Assembly: GCF_008974245.1 (NCBI RefSeq)
Contig: NZ_BBZI01000013.1
Location: forward strand, 1-64,000
Direction of reading: 5' to 3'
From: Streptomyces abyssomicinicus
GTDB taxonomy: Bacteria > Actinomycetota > Actinomycetes > Streptomycetales > Streptomycetaceae
Length of the DNA: 64,000 nt
In this document: one piece after another, positions 46,843 to 54,934 of the stretch
Numbering within the stretch: position 1 is the first letter of the stretch
Layout: each line of letters begins with the position of its first letter
The notes under the pieces: generated by a model
The model's input: the letters and a program-made list of their open reading frames with translations, nothing else
What the model was told of the DNA's origin: nothing
Database searches by the model: none
Made by a program: the position numbers and the translations under genes

Positions 46843-46854
46843 AGGTCTGGACCA
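46843..46854. promoter_or_regulatory. Candidate DasR responsive element
   Basis: AGGTCTGGACCA, close to the established dre core TGGTCTAGACCA, 65 bases upstream of the hexosaminidase start. DasR represses chitin and GlcNAc genes until glucosamine-6-phosphate accumulates. Confidence 0.7.
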
Positions 46855-46926
46855 CACCCTCCCCATGCGGGAGGCGCGACAATCCCCTCGTGCGCCGTCT
46901 TGTGTCGTCGCACACCCGAAGAGCAG

Positions 46927-46952
46927 AATCCTGCCCGATATCGGGCAGGATT
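46927..46952. promoter_or_regulatory. 26-bp perfect palindrome upstream of the small protein and glmS
   Basis: A perfect palindrome with half-site AATCCTGCCCGAT and no spacer. It ends 36 bases before the ATG of the 85-aa protein and lies between two divergent transcripts. It could be an operator or part of the 5' untranslated region. I do not recognise the cognate regulator. Confidence 0.8.
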
Positions 46953-46988
46953 GTTGCGGAAGCCATTCGTCGTATCGGAGGATCAGGC

Positions 46989-47246
46989 ATGCACGACGAA
47001 CTCGTCGATCATTTGACGCGGTCCTCCTCGCTGACCCGGGGTGAGGCCGTCCGGGTGATCCAGGACGTTCTCGCCTACTTCGACGAGACGACCGAGGACT
47101 ACGTCCGTCGCCGCCACCGCGAGCTCCAGGCGCAGGGCCTGGTGAACGCGGAGATCTTCACGAGGATCGCGGCGGACCTCCAGTACCGCGCGGTGGCGCC
47201 GCCCGAGCTCTCGCTCCGGCAGCTCCGCCGCATCGTCTATGGCTGA
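46989..47246 (+). CDS. Small conserved protein upstream of glmS
   Basis: An 85-residue soluble, charged protein of unknown function. It is mostly helical by eye (ELVDHLTRSSSLTRGEAVRV, DVLAYFDETTEDYVRRRHRE, VNAEIFTRIAADLQY) and ends LRQLRRIVYG. GGAGG precedes the ATG by 6 bases, codon use is typical, and glmS begins 14 bases after its stop, so it is very likely translated and in one operon. Small homologues precede glmS in other Streptomyces as far as I recall. A role in controlling or assisting GlmS is a guess. Confidence 0.8.
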   Translation: MHDELVDHLTRSSSLTRGEAVRVIQDVLAYFDETTEDYVRRRHRELQAQGLVNAEIFTRIAADLQYRAVAPPELSLRQLRRIVYG

Positions 47247-47260
47247 GGGAACCCAACCAC

Positions 47261-49075
47261 ATGTGCGGAATTGTCGGCTACATCGGCAAGCGTGACATCG
47301 CCCCGCTGCTCCTCGAGGGCCTCGCGCGCCTCGAGTACCGCGGTTACGACTCGGCGGGCATCGCCGTCACGGCCCCCAAGGGCGGGCTGAGGATGGTCAA
47401 GGCCAAGGGCCGCGTCCGTGAGCTCGAGGCGAAGGTGCCGGCCCGCTTCAAGGGCACGGCCGGCATCGCCCACACCCGTTGGGCGACCCACGGCGCGCCG
47501 TCCGACGAGAACGCGCACCCGCACCTCTCCGCCGACGAGAAGGTCGCCGTCGTCCACAACGGCATCATCGACAACGCCTCGGACCTGCGCCGGAAGCTGG
47601 AGGCCGACGGCGTCGAGTTCCTCTCCGAGACCGACACCGAGGTCCTCACCCACCTGATCGCCCGTTCCCAGGCCACCACCCTGGAGGACAAGGTCCGCCA
47701 GGCGGTCCGCCTGATCGAGGGCACCTACGGCATCGCCGTGCTGCACGCCGACTTCCCGGACCGGATCGTCGTCGCCCGCAACGGCTCGCCCGTCGTCCTC
47801 GGCATAGGCGAGAAGGAGATGTTCGTCGCCTCGGACATCGCCGCGCTGGTCACCCACACCCGCCAGATCGTCACCCTCGACGACGGCGAGATGGCCACCC
47901 TCACGGCGGAGGACTTCCGCACCTACACCACCGAGGGCACCAGTACCTCCGCCGAGCCGACCACCGTCGAGTGGGAGGCCGCCTCCTACGACATGGGCGG
48001 CCACGACACCTATATGCACAAGGAGATCCACGAGCAGGCCGACGCCGTGGACCGCGTGCTGCGCGGCCGCATCGACGACCGGTTCTCCACCGTGCACCTG
48101 GGCGGCCTCAACCTGGACGCCCGCGAGGCGCGCCAGATCCGCCGCGTGAAGATCCTCGGCTGCGGCACCTCGTACCACGCGGGCATGATCGGCGCCCAGA
48201 TGATCGAGGAGCTGGCCCGCATCCCCGCGGACGCCGAGCCGGCCTCCGAGTTCCGCTACCGCAACGCGGTGGTCGACCCCGACACCCTGTACGTCGCCGT
48301 CTCCCAGTCCGGCGAGACCTACGACGTGCTGGCCGCGGTCCAGGAGCTCAAGCGCAAGGGCGCCCGCGTCCTCGGCGTGGTCAACGTGGTGGGCTCCGCC
48401 ATCGCCCGCGAGTCGGACGGCGGCATCTACGTCCACGCCGGCCCCGAGGTCTGCGTGGTCTCCACCAAGTGCTTCACCAACACCACGGTCGCCTTCGCGC
48501 TGCTCGCCCTGCACCTGGGCCGCACCCGTGACCTGTCCGTCGCCGACGGCAAGCGGATCATCGCCGGTCTGCGCCGCCTGCCGGAGCAGATCAACGAGAT
48601 CCTCAAGACCGAGGACGAGATCAAGGAGCTGGCGCAGGAGTTCGCCGACGCCCGCTCGATGCTCTTCATCGGCCGCGTCCGGGGCTACCCGGTGGCCCGT
48701 GAGGCCTCCCTGAAGCTGAAGGAGGTCTCGTACATCCACGCCGAGGCCTACCCGGCCTCCGAGCTGAAGCACGGCCCGCTGGCGCTGATCGAGCCGGCCC
48801 TGCCGACCGTCGCGATCGTGCCGGACGACGACCTGCTGGAGAAGAACCGCGCCGCCCTCGAGGAGATCAAGGCCCGCAGCGGCAAGATCCTCGCGGTCGC
48901 GCACCAGGACCAGGAGAAGGCCGACCGGACCGTCGTCGTCCCGAAGAACGAGGACGAGCTGGACCCGATCCTGATGGGCATCCCGCTGCAGCTGCTCGCC
49001 TACCACACGGCGCTGGCGCTGGGCCGGGACATCGACAAGCCGCGCAACCTGGCCAAGTCGGTCACCGTCGAGTAG
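47261..49075 (+). CDS. glmS: Glutamine--fructose-6-phosphate aminotransferase
   Basis: A 604-residue enzyme making glucosamine-6-phosphate from fructose-6-phosphate and glutamine, the first step to UDP-GlcNAc for the cell wall. The nucleophile is Cys2 (MCGIVGYIG), exposed when Met1 is removed. The N-terminal Ntn glutaminase domain runs to about 230 (RGYDSAGIA, HTRWATHG), followed by two SIS domains (GCGTSYHAGMIG; SQSGETYDV; the C-terminal ELKHGPLALIE and AKSVTVE). Full family length. Cotranscribed with the 85-aa protein and ended by a hairpin. S. coelicolor has more than one glmS; this corresponds by position to the one near adpA. Confidence 0.96.
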   Translation: MCGIVGYIGKRDIAPLLLEGLARLEYRGYDSAGIAVTAPKGGLRMVKAKGRVRELEAKVPARFKGTAGIAHTRWATHGAPSDENAHPHLSADEKVAVVHNGIIDNASDLRRKLEADGVEFLSETDTEVLTHLIARSQATTLEDKVRQAVRLIEGTYGIAVLHADFPDRIVVARNGSPVVLGIGEKEMFVASDIAALVTHTRQIVTLDDGEMATLTAEDFRTYTTEGTSTSAEPTTVEWEAASYDMGGHDTYMHKEIHEQADAVDRVLRGRIDDRFSTVHLGGLNLDAREARQIRRVKILGCGTSYHAGMIGAQMIEELARIPADAEPASEFRYRNAVVDPDTLYVAVSQSGETYDVLAAVQELKRKGARVLGVVNVVGSAIARESDGGIYVHAGPEVCVVSTKCFTNTTVAFALLALHLGRTRDLSVADGKRIIAGLRRLPEQINEILKTEDEIKELAQEFADARSMLFIGRVRGYPVAREASLKLKEVSYIHAEAYPASELKHGPLALIEPALPTVAIVPDDDLLEKNRAALEEIKARSGKILAVAHQDQEKADRTVVVPKNEDELDPILMGIPLQLLAYHTALALGRDIDKPRNLAKSVTVE

Positions 49076-49111
49076 CCGACGGGCCCGGGGCCGGTGCCCC
49101 TGGAACGACGA

Positions 49112-49147
49112 AACGGTCCCTGTGCGCCACCATGCACAGGGACCGTT
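49112..49147 (+). terminator. glmS terminator
   Basis: AACGGTCCCTGTGC (49112-49125) and GCACAGGGACCGTT (49134-49147) form a perfect 14-bp stem with an 8-base loop, 36 bases past the glmS stop, followed by CCCTT. Confidence 0.85.
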
Positions 49148-49355
49148 CCCTTGACCGGGCCGGAGCCGCCCGAAACCCTCGGCCCTGGCTGCCGTTCGCG
49201 GTGGCCGTCACCCCACGGCGGCGGGCAGCCGGTTTCCGTGCGGGGTTCATTCCCTCGTGAGGACGCCGAACACGCCGTACGCGCCGGTAGCTTGGGCTCC
49301 GCCGTACACAACTCGGCTTGATGTCGACGGAGTTCGCCGGCGCACGGTGCACACC

Positions 49356-49400
49356 CCCCGCGCTCAGGGAATCACGCCGCCCCGCGCTCAGGGAATGACG
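49356..49400. repeat. 24-bp duplication containing the stress-protein stop
   Basis: CCCCGCGCTCAGGGAAT (49356-49372) recurs at 49380-49396. Read on the minus strand the repeat includes the last codons and stop of the universal stress protein, so a second in-frame TGA follows 24 bases after the first. Confidence 0.85.
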
Positions 49401-49918
49401 ACCACGGGCCGCTGCGCCCGCTTGGCCAGCCGGCCCGCGACCGAGCCAAAGACACGGCTGAGCAGCCCGTGCGTGGAGCCCACCACGATGGCGTCGGCCT
49501 CGTACTCCCGGCCGACCTCCTCCAGTTCGTGGCAGATGTCCCCGCCGCGCTCCACCAGGATCCACGGCAGCTCGGCCAGGAAGTCGGAGCAGGCGAGTTC
49601 GAGTCCCAGCACCTCGGTGCGGTGGTCCGGCACGTCCACGAAGACGGGCGGCTCGCAGCCGGCCCAGACGGTGGTCGGCAGGCGGTTGGCGACGTGGACG
49701 ATGATCAGGCCCGAGCGGGACCGGGCCGCCATGCCGACGGCGTAGGCGAGGGCGCGCTCACTGGACGTGGAGCCGTCGAACCCGACGACCACCCCGTGCT
49801 TGAAGGCGGGATCGCAGGGGCGGGGGCGCACCTCGTCCGCCGCCAGGGGATCGGACGCCGTCGGTTCGGCGACCGGCGGCTTGCGGTCCGCGGGATCGGT
49901 GTATTCGTGACCGGCCAT
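49388..49918 (-). CDS. Universal stress protein, UspA family
   Basis: A 176-residue protein: about 40 disordered, Pro/Ala/Asp-rich residues, then one Usp domain (VVVGFDGSTSSERALAYAV, about 43-61) ending in the ATP-binding-type loop VVGSTHGLLSRVFGSVAGRL and RPVVVIP. Such proteins bind ATP and act in stress or dormancy in an undefined way. The start at MAGHEYTDPADR has no strong ribosome-binding site; an ATG 78 bases upstream is almost on top of a GGAGGG and less likely. It lies upstream of and divergent from adpA. Confidence 0.85.
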   Translation of the reverse strand: MAGHEYTDPADRKPPVAEPTASDPLAADEVRPRPCDPAFKHGVVVGFDGSTSSERALAYAVGMAARSRSGLIIVHVANRLPTTVWAGCEPPVFVDVPDHRTEVLGLELACSDFLAELPWILVERGGDICHELEEVGREYEADAIVVGSTHGLLSRVFGSVAGRLAKRAQRPVVVIP

Positions 49919-51024
49919 GGCTGTCTCGGCGTTGTGATCCTCTTCGGGTGACGTGAGCGGCGGAGCTGTGTCCGGGATTCGTCTTCCCGTCCCCATACCC
50001 TCCAGGGTACGGCGGCAAGCGTCCCCGGGCTCATTTTCTGCGGGTCCCGGCGTGAGTTCCGCAGGTCCGGACGGGTACCGGCAGTTGCCGGTGGCAAGGC
50101 TTCTCCCGGGCGCCCGCTCCGCACGGCCCACCGGGATCCTCCGGAGCATGCACGAGGCACCACCCCCCGCGCAACGTTGCCTGCCCCGTACAGGCGGTTC
50201 TCCGCCCCCTGACGGCGGGCGGCTGGGCCGAACAGGGGACGGCCGGGGTTGCCCCCGGACCTCGGCCGGGGTACTCCGCGTGCCCGGGCGCACCGACGGT
50301 CCGCCGTGGCCGGCGCGGACCGTCCCGTACGCGCGTGGCCTGCCGCCCGCGGCGTACGGCCCGCCGTGTGTCCCGCCGCCTCCGGGGCACACGTCCGCAC
50401 CCCCCGCCGGGCCCGCGGCGGACCCTGTCGAACCCGCACGCGAACCCGCCCCGGCCCCACGGTTCCTGGCCGCGAACGCCTCCACGAGGCGGCGGTTCCG
50501 GGCCACGGCCAGGGCGGCGGCCGAGGCCGCCGGGCGCCCCACCCGCCCCAGGAACCACGGGCACCCCGCTCACCACGGGGCACGCGGGGCGCACGGAGGC
50601 ACATCCGACCGCCGCCACCGCACCCCCCTGCGACTGACCGGTTTCCGCTCCAGCAGCCGCACAGTTTCGGCCAACTTCCGCGCAGCGGCCCACCCCTGGC
50701 GAAACGTCCCCCCAACCGCCGTTCCACCAGGGCAAAAAGGGTACGGGCGCCCTCGGGCACCCTACGGGGATTGGCCACCCGCGCACGGCGCGCTTCCCCG
50801 CCCCCTCCCGCGCCGCCACCCTTCGTGATCGAATGCTTCACGCCAAGTTGCCATGTCGACATTCCGGGGCTTGCCGAACTGGGCTTTCCGTCGGCGTCGG
50901 ACACAGTAGATTCGATCTTGACTGTCGTCTGGCGGGGGATTCGTTCAGGACCGAGGGGAAACGTGCTGGAGCGAGAGACCCGTCCAGTGAGAGGCGCCGC
51001 GACCACCGAGGGGGGCTTAGCAGG
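49919..51024. other. Long non-coding region between the stress-protein gene and adpA
   Basis: About 1.1 kb. No frame has protein-like character despite several open ones. The adpA-proximal part is less GC-rich (about 50825-50945) and is the likely promoter region; adpA genes are known for long, heavily regulated leaders. One near match to the AdpA binding consensus is noted separately. Confidence 0.65.
50836..50845 (-). promoter_or_regulatory. Candidate AdpA-binding site
   Basis: TGGCGTGAAG on the minus strand matches 9 of 10 positions of the AdpA consensus TGGCSNGWWY and lies about 180 bases upstream of adpA, consistent with autoregulation known for AdpA. A 10-base degenerate match can occur by chance. 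Confidence 0.35.
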
Positions 51025-52284
51025 ATGAGCCACGACTCCACCGCCGTGCAGGAGACGGCCGTCCGAAAGCTGTCCGGACGGCGACGCAAGGAGATCGTCG
51101 CGGTACTGCTCTTCAGCGGCGGCCCGATCTTCGAGAGCTCCATCCCGCTCTCGGTGTTCGGGATCGACCGGCAGGACGCCGGCGTGCCGCGCTACCGGCT
51201 GCTGGTGTGCGCCGGTGAGGAGGGGCCGCTGCGGACCACGGGGGGCCTGGAGCTCTCCGCGCCGCACGGCCTGGACGCGATCGGCCGGGCCGGCACCGTC
51301 GTGGTGCCCGCGTGGCGCTCGATCACCTCGCCACCGCCCGAGCAGGCGCTCGACGTGCTGCGCCGGGCCCACGAGGAGGGCGCCCGCATCGTCGGCCTGT
51401 GCACCGGCGCGTTCGTGCTGGCCGCCGCCGGCCTGCTGGACGGCCGTCCGGCCACCACGCACTGGATGTACGCGCCCACGCTGGCCAAGCGCTACCCGTC
51501 GGTCCACGTCGACCCGCGGGAGCTCTTCGTCGACGACGGCGACGTGCTGACGTCGGCCGGCACCGGCGCGGGCATCGACCTGTGCCTGCACATCGTCCGC
51601 TCGGACCACGGCAACGAGGCGGCCAACGCGCTGGCCCGCCGTCTGGTCGTCCCGCCCCGCAGGGGCGGCGGCACCGGGCACGCGGGCGGAGCCGGAGGCG
51701 GGGCGGCGCAGGAGCGCTACCTCGACAGGTCTTTACCCGAGGAGATCGGCGCCGACCCGCTGGCCGAGGTCGTCGCCTGGGCACTGGAGCACCTGCACGA
51801 GCAGTTCGACGTCGAGCAGCTGGCGGCGCGCGCCTACATGTCCCGGCGTACCTTCGACCGCCGGTTCCGTTCGCTGACCGGCAGCGCACCGCTGCAGTGG
51901 CTGATCACCCAGCGGGTGCTCCAGGCACAGCGGCTGCTGGAGACCTCCGACTACTCGGTCGACGAGGTCGCCGGGCGCTGCGGCTTCCGTTCGCCGGTGG
52001 CCCTGCGCGGTCACTTCCGGCGGCAGCTCGGCGCCTCCCCGGCGGCCTACCGGGCGGCGTACCGCGCCCGGCGCCCGCAGGGCGAGAAGAGCGCGGTACC
52101 GGAGAACGGCGCGGCCCCGGCCATGGCGCAGGGGCAGGCGCAGGGGCAGGCGCAGGGGCACGGGCATGGCTCCGTGCCGGTGCCGTCGGGCGACCAGGCG
52201 GCGTCCGCCGTTCCCGCCCAGTCCCGGCGGCCCTCGGAGAACGGCGAGGCCGTGCCGCGGCCGACGCTGCCCGGCAGGCGCTGA
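51025..52284 (+). CDS. adpA: AdpA/BldH global developmental regulator (AraC family)
   Basis: A 419-residue regulator that controls morphological development and secondary metabolism in Streptomyces. The N-terminal DJ-1/PfpI-like dimerisation domain (about 20-215) has GLCTGAFVLAAAGLLDGRPA; the C-terminal AraC DNA-binding domain (about 245-345) has EQLAARAYMSRRTFDRRF and VDEVAGRCGFRSPVALRGHF. Codon 237 (51733-51735) is TTA, a rare codon that needs the bldA tRNA, located between the two domains as in other adpA genes. The C-terminal tail includes an AQGQ repeat from a 12-bp DNA repeat near 52128-52163. The start is MSHDSTAVQE with a GAGGGGGG about 10 bases upstream. Confidence 0.96.
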   Translation: MSHDSTAVQETAVRKLSGRRRKEIVAVLLFSGGPIFESSIPLSVFGIDRQDAGVPRYRLLVCAGEEGPLRTTGGLELSAPHGLDAIGRAGTVVVPAWRSITSPPPEQALDVLRRAHEEGARIVGLCTGAFVLAAAGLLDGRPATTHWMYAPTLAKRYPSVHVDPRELFVDDGDVLTSAGTGAGIDLCLHIVRSDHGNEAANALARRLVVPPRRGGGTGHAGGAGGGAAQERYLDRSLPEEIGADPLAEVVAWALEHLHEQFDVEQLAARAYMSRRTFDRRFRSLTGSAPLQWLITQRVLQAQRLLETSDYSVDEVAGRCGFRSPVALRGHFRRQLGASPAAYRAAYRARRPQGEKSAVPENGAAPAMAQGQAQGQAQGHGHGSVPVPSGDQAASAVPAQSRRPSENGEAVPRPTLPGRR

Positions 52285-52371
52285 GCGGGCGCCCGGTCCG
52301 CCGCCGGCCGGGCGCGCGGGCCGGCCGCCGGGCGGGCCCGGGCCGGCGCCCGGCCGTAAAGGCCTGAACGA

Positions 52372-52405
52372 CCTCGGGGGGCGTGCGTGAGCACGCCCCC
52401 CGAGG
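52372..52405 (+). terminator. adpA terminator
   Basis: CCTCGGGGGGCGTGC (52372-52386) and its exact complement (52391-52405) form a 15-bp stem with a GTGA tetraloop. Confidence 0.85.
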
Positions 52406-52484
52406 CGTTACCGGCGGTCCTCCGCCCGGACCGGCGGGCAAACGCGGCGCGTACGGTCACCTTCCCGCCCCGTAGGGTGGACGT

Positions 52485-53087
52485 ATGAACGATCGCATGG
52501 TGTGGATCGACTGCGAGATGACCGGTCTCTCGCTGTCCGACGACGCTCTCATCGAGGTGGCCGCCCTCGTCACCGACTCCGAGCTGAACGTACTCGGCGA
52601 GGGGGTGGACATCGTCATCCGTCCGCCGGACTCGGCGCTGGAGACGATGCCGGAGGTGGTGCGTCAGATGCACACCGCGTCCGGTCTGCTGACCGAGCTG
52701 GCCGGCGGGACCACCCTGGCCGACGCCGAGGAGCGGGTCCTCTCCTACATCCGTGAACATGTGAAGGACCCCGGCAAGGCCCCGCTGTGCGGGAACTCCG
52801 TCGGTACCGACCGCGGCTTCCTGCTGCGGGACATGCCGACGCTGGAAGCCTTCATGCACTACCGGATCGTCGACGTCTCCTCGGTGAAGGAGCTGGCGCG
52901 GCGCTGGTACCCGCAGGCGTACTTCAACGCCCCGGAGAAGGCCGGCAACCACCGGGCGCTGGCCGACATCCGCGAGTCGATCGCCGAGCTGCGCTACTAC
53001 CGCGAGGCCGTCTTCGTCCCCCAGCCGGGACCGGACTCCGCCACCGCCCGCACCATCGCCGCCAAGCACGTGGTGTCCGGCGGCTGA
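52485..53087 (+). CDS. ornA: Oligoribonuclease
   Basis: A 200-residue DEDDh 3'-5' exonuclease that degrades two- to five-base RNAs, including pGpG from cyclic-di-GMP, and is needed for normal Streptomyces growth. The metal ligands are visible: Asp9 and Glu11 in WIDCEMTGL, an Asp in the middle (GTDRGFLLRDMP region), and the His/Asp of NHRALADIRES. The ATG follows GGGTGGA. It lies directly downstream of adpA, as in S. coelicolor and S. griseus, and has its own terminator. Confidence 0.96.
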   Translation: MNDRMVWIDCEMTGLSLSDDALIEVAALVTDSELNVLGEGVDIVIRPPDSALETMPEVVRQMHTASGLLTELAGGTTLADAEERVLSYIREHVKDPGKAPLCGNSVGTDRGFLLRDMPTLEAFMHYRIVDVSSVKELARRWYPQAYFNAPEKAGNHRALADIRESIAELRYYREAVFVPQPGPDSATARTIAAKHVVSGG

Positions 53088-53094
53088 CGCCCCG

Positions 53095-53121
53095 CCCGGC
53101 GCCCCTTCCGGGGGCGCCGGG
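53095..53121 (+). terminator. ornA terminator
   Basis: CCCGGCGCCCC (53095-53105) pairs with GGGGCGCCGGG (53111-53121) across a TTCCG loop, 8 bases after the ornA stop, then AAAAGGG. Confidence 0.8.
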
Positions 53122-53211
53122 AAAAGGGCGGCGCGAGCACCCCTTCAGACCCTGTACACTTTTTCTCGGCCGGTCGGAAAGAAACCGCAAGGTACCGAAC
53201 CGCCGGTCATG

Positions 53212-53284
53212 GTGGGTGTAGCTCAGCTGGCAGAGCACCTGGTTGTGGTCCAGGATGTCGCGGGTTCAAGTCCCGTCACTCACC
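53212..53284 (+). tRNA. tRNA-His (GTG anticodon)
   Basis: A complete cloverleaf of 73 bases. The acceptor arm is GTGGGTG (53212-53218) with CACTCAC (53277-53283) and discriminator C53284. The anticodon arm is CCTGG-TTGTGGT-CCAGG, with anticodon GTG at 53245-53247. The G at 53211 can supply the extra G(-1) that tRNA-His needs opposite the discriminator C. CCA is not encoded. A possible -10 hexamer TACACT is at 53155-53160. A terminator follows. Confidence 0.97.
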
Positions 53285-53296
53285 CTGAAGTGAGAG

Positions 53297-53333
53297 AGGC
53301 CCCCGGGCCGGTGGAAACACCGCCCGGGGGCCT
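53297..53333 (+). terminator. tRNA-His terminator
   Basis: An 11-bp stem AGGCCCCCGGG/CCCGGGGGCCT extended by a second stem with one bulged C and a GAAA tetraloop, followed by TCCTC. Confidence 0.8.
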
Positions 53334-53451
53334 TCCTCGTGTCCGGGATCCCGGCCCCCTGAGCGGTCGCCGGGAACAGTGCCTCCGGCCTCCCGGGACG
53401 GCCGCCCGGCCGGCAGGGAACCCCGGCGGCGGCCGTCCCGAGGACGGCGTC

Positions 53452-54510
53452 TCAGGAGGACTGGCGCCGCACGAGCTGCGTGGGCAGCACGGTCTGCGGG
53501 CGGCGCACCCCGGCGGGGGTCCGCCGGCGCGGCTCGCGGGTGGCCGTCTCCTCCAGCAGCAGGTCGGTCATCACCCGGCCCATCTCGGTGATCGGCTGCC
53601 GCACGCTGGTCAGCGGCGGGTCCATGTGGCGGGCGATCGCCGAGTCGTCGTAGCCGACCAGGGCCACGTCGTCCGGGATGCTCCGCCCGGCCTCGCGCAG
53701 CACCTGCCGGGCCCCGGCCGCGGTGACGTCGGAAGCGGCGAAGACGGCGTCCAGGTCGGGCCGCCGCTCCAGCAGGGCGGCCATGGCGCGGCGGCCGCCC
53801 TCCTCGCTGAAGTCGCCGGGCTCGACCAGCCCCTCGTCCTCCTCGATGCCCGCCTCGACGAGGGCGCTCCGGTACCCCTCGGTGCGGCGCAGGGCGCCCC
53901 AGACGTCGAGGCGGCCGGTGATGTGGGCGATCCGGCGGCGCCCCTGGGCGATCAGGTGGGCGGTGGCCGAGCGGCCGCCGCCGTGGTTGTCGGAGTCCAC
54001 GGAGGCCAGCGGCTCGTCCGCGGACCTGGGACCGCTGATCACGGCGGGGATGCCCAGCTCGGCGACCATGTCGGGCAGCGGGTCGTCGGCGTGCACCGAG
54101 ACCAGCAGCACGCCGTCCACGCGGTGCGCGGCCAGGTACTGGGCGAGGCGCTGCCGCTCGCGGTCGTTGCCCGCGAATATCAGGAGCAGCTGCATCTCGG
54201 TGTCGGCCAGCGCGGCGCCGACGCCGCGCAGCATCTCGGAGAAGTAGGGCTCGGCGAAGAACCTCGTCTCCGACTCCGGCACCACCAGCGCGATCGCGTC
54301 GGTACGGTTGGCGGCCAGCGCGCGGGCCGCCGTGTTCGGCACGTAACCGAGTTCGGCCACGGCCGCCTCGACGGCGGCGCGGGTGGCGTCACTGACGCTC
54401 GGCGAGCCGTTGATCACGCGGGAGACCGTGCCGCGGCCGACGCCCGCCCGGGCCGCGACCTCCTCGAGGGTTGGTCGCCCGCCACCTCGGCCTCGTCCGT
54501 GGACCGCCAT
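53452..54510 (-). CDS. cebR: CebR, LacI-family cellulose-utilisation repressor
   Basis: A 352-residue LacI-family repressor. The helix-turn-helix is TLEEVAARAGVGRGTVSRVI (about 14-33) with the hinge YVPNTAARALAANRTD; the rest is a sugar-sensor domain (LVVPESETRFFAEPYFSEML ... VALVGYDDSAIARHMDPPL). In Streptomyces CebR represses the cellobiose/cellotriose genes until the sugar binds. It diverges from cebEFG-bglC, and perfect CebR boxes lie in front of both cebE and bglC. GGAGG precedes the ATG. Confidence 0.94.
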   Translation of the reverse strand: MAVHGRGRGGGRPTLEEVAARAGVGRGTVSRVINGSPSVSDATRAAVEAAVAELGYVPNTAARALAANRTDAIALVVPESETRFFAEPYFSEMLRGVGAALADTEMQLLLIFAGNDRERQRLAQYLAAHRVDGVLLVSVHADDPLPDMVAELGIPAVISGPRSADEPLASVDSDNHGGGRSATAHLIAQGRRRIAHITGRLDVWGALRRTEGYRSALVEAGIEEDEGLVEPGDFSEEGGRRAMAALLERRPDLDAVFAASDVTAAGARQVLREAGRSIPDDVALVGYDDSAIARHMDPPLTSVRQPITEMGRVMTDLLLEETATREPRRRTPAGVRRPQTVLPTQLVRRQSS

Positions 54511-54789
54511 CCGCCGCCTCCAATTCGTACCGGATCCTGGAATCTAACAGTCGTGCTCGCCCTCCCCCGGGCCGACCGCCACCATGCGGTGCGCGGCCGG
54601 TCGGTCCCGATGTGATGACGATGCCTTGCGAGAGCTGGGTCTACGCGCGGAGCTTCCAAGTATCCGCATACCGCCTGCCGTTGACCGGGTTCTCCCCATT
54701 CGGTAACACCCTGATAACCCCGCGGAGATCACGGCGTCACTGCCCTTGACACCCCCGCCGCGACCCGGGACTCTTCAACACATCACTGC

Positions 54790-54803
54790 TGGGAGCGCTC
54801 CCA
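54790..54803. promoter_or_regulatory. CebR box upstream of cebE
   Basis: TGGGAGCGCTCCCA is the exact 14-bp palindrome established as the CebR operator. It lies 131 bases before the cebE start. Confidence 0.95.
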
Positions 54804-54934
54804 CGCGCTCTCACGCTACCTGACCCAAACCCAACCCACGCGTTCCCCACCCGAGCCGCAGCAAGGAAATCAAAGGTCATCCAGTGGCCTTTGGCCGGGG
54901 GGTCGGCACGTCAGGGTAATCAGGAGGGACGACC

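Noticed and set aside
53212..53284. A second RNA gene beside tRNA-His
   Set aside because: The hairpin that follows is a terminator with a GAAA loop; no second cloverleaf can be drawn.
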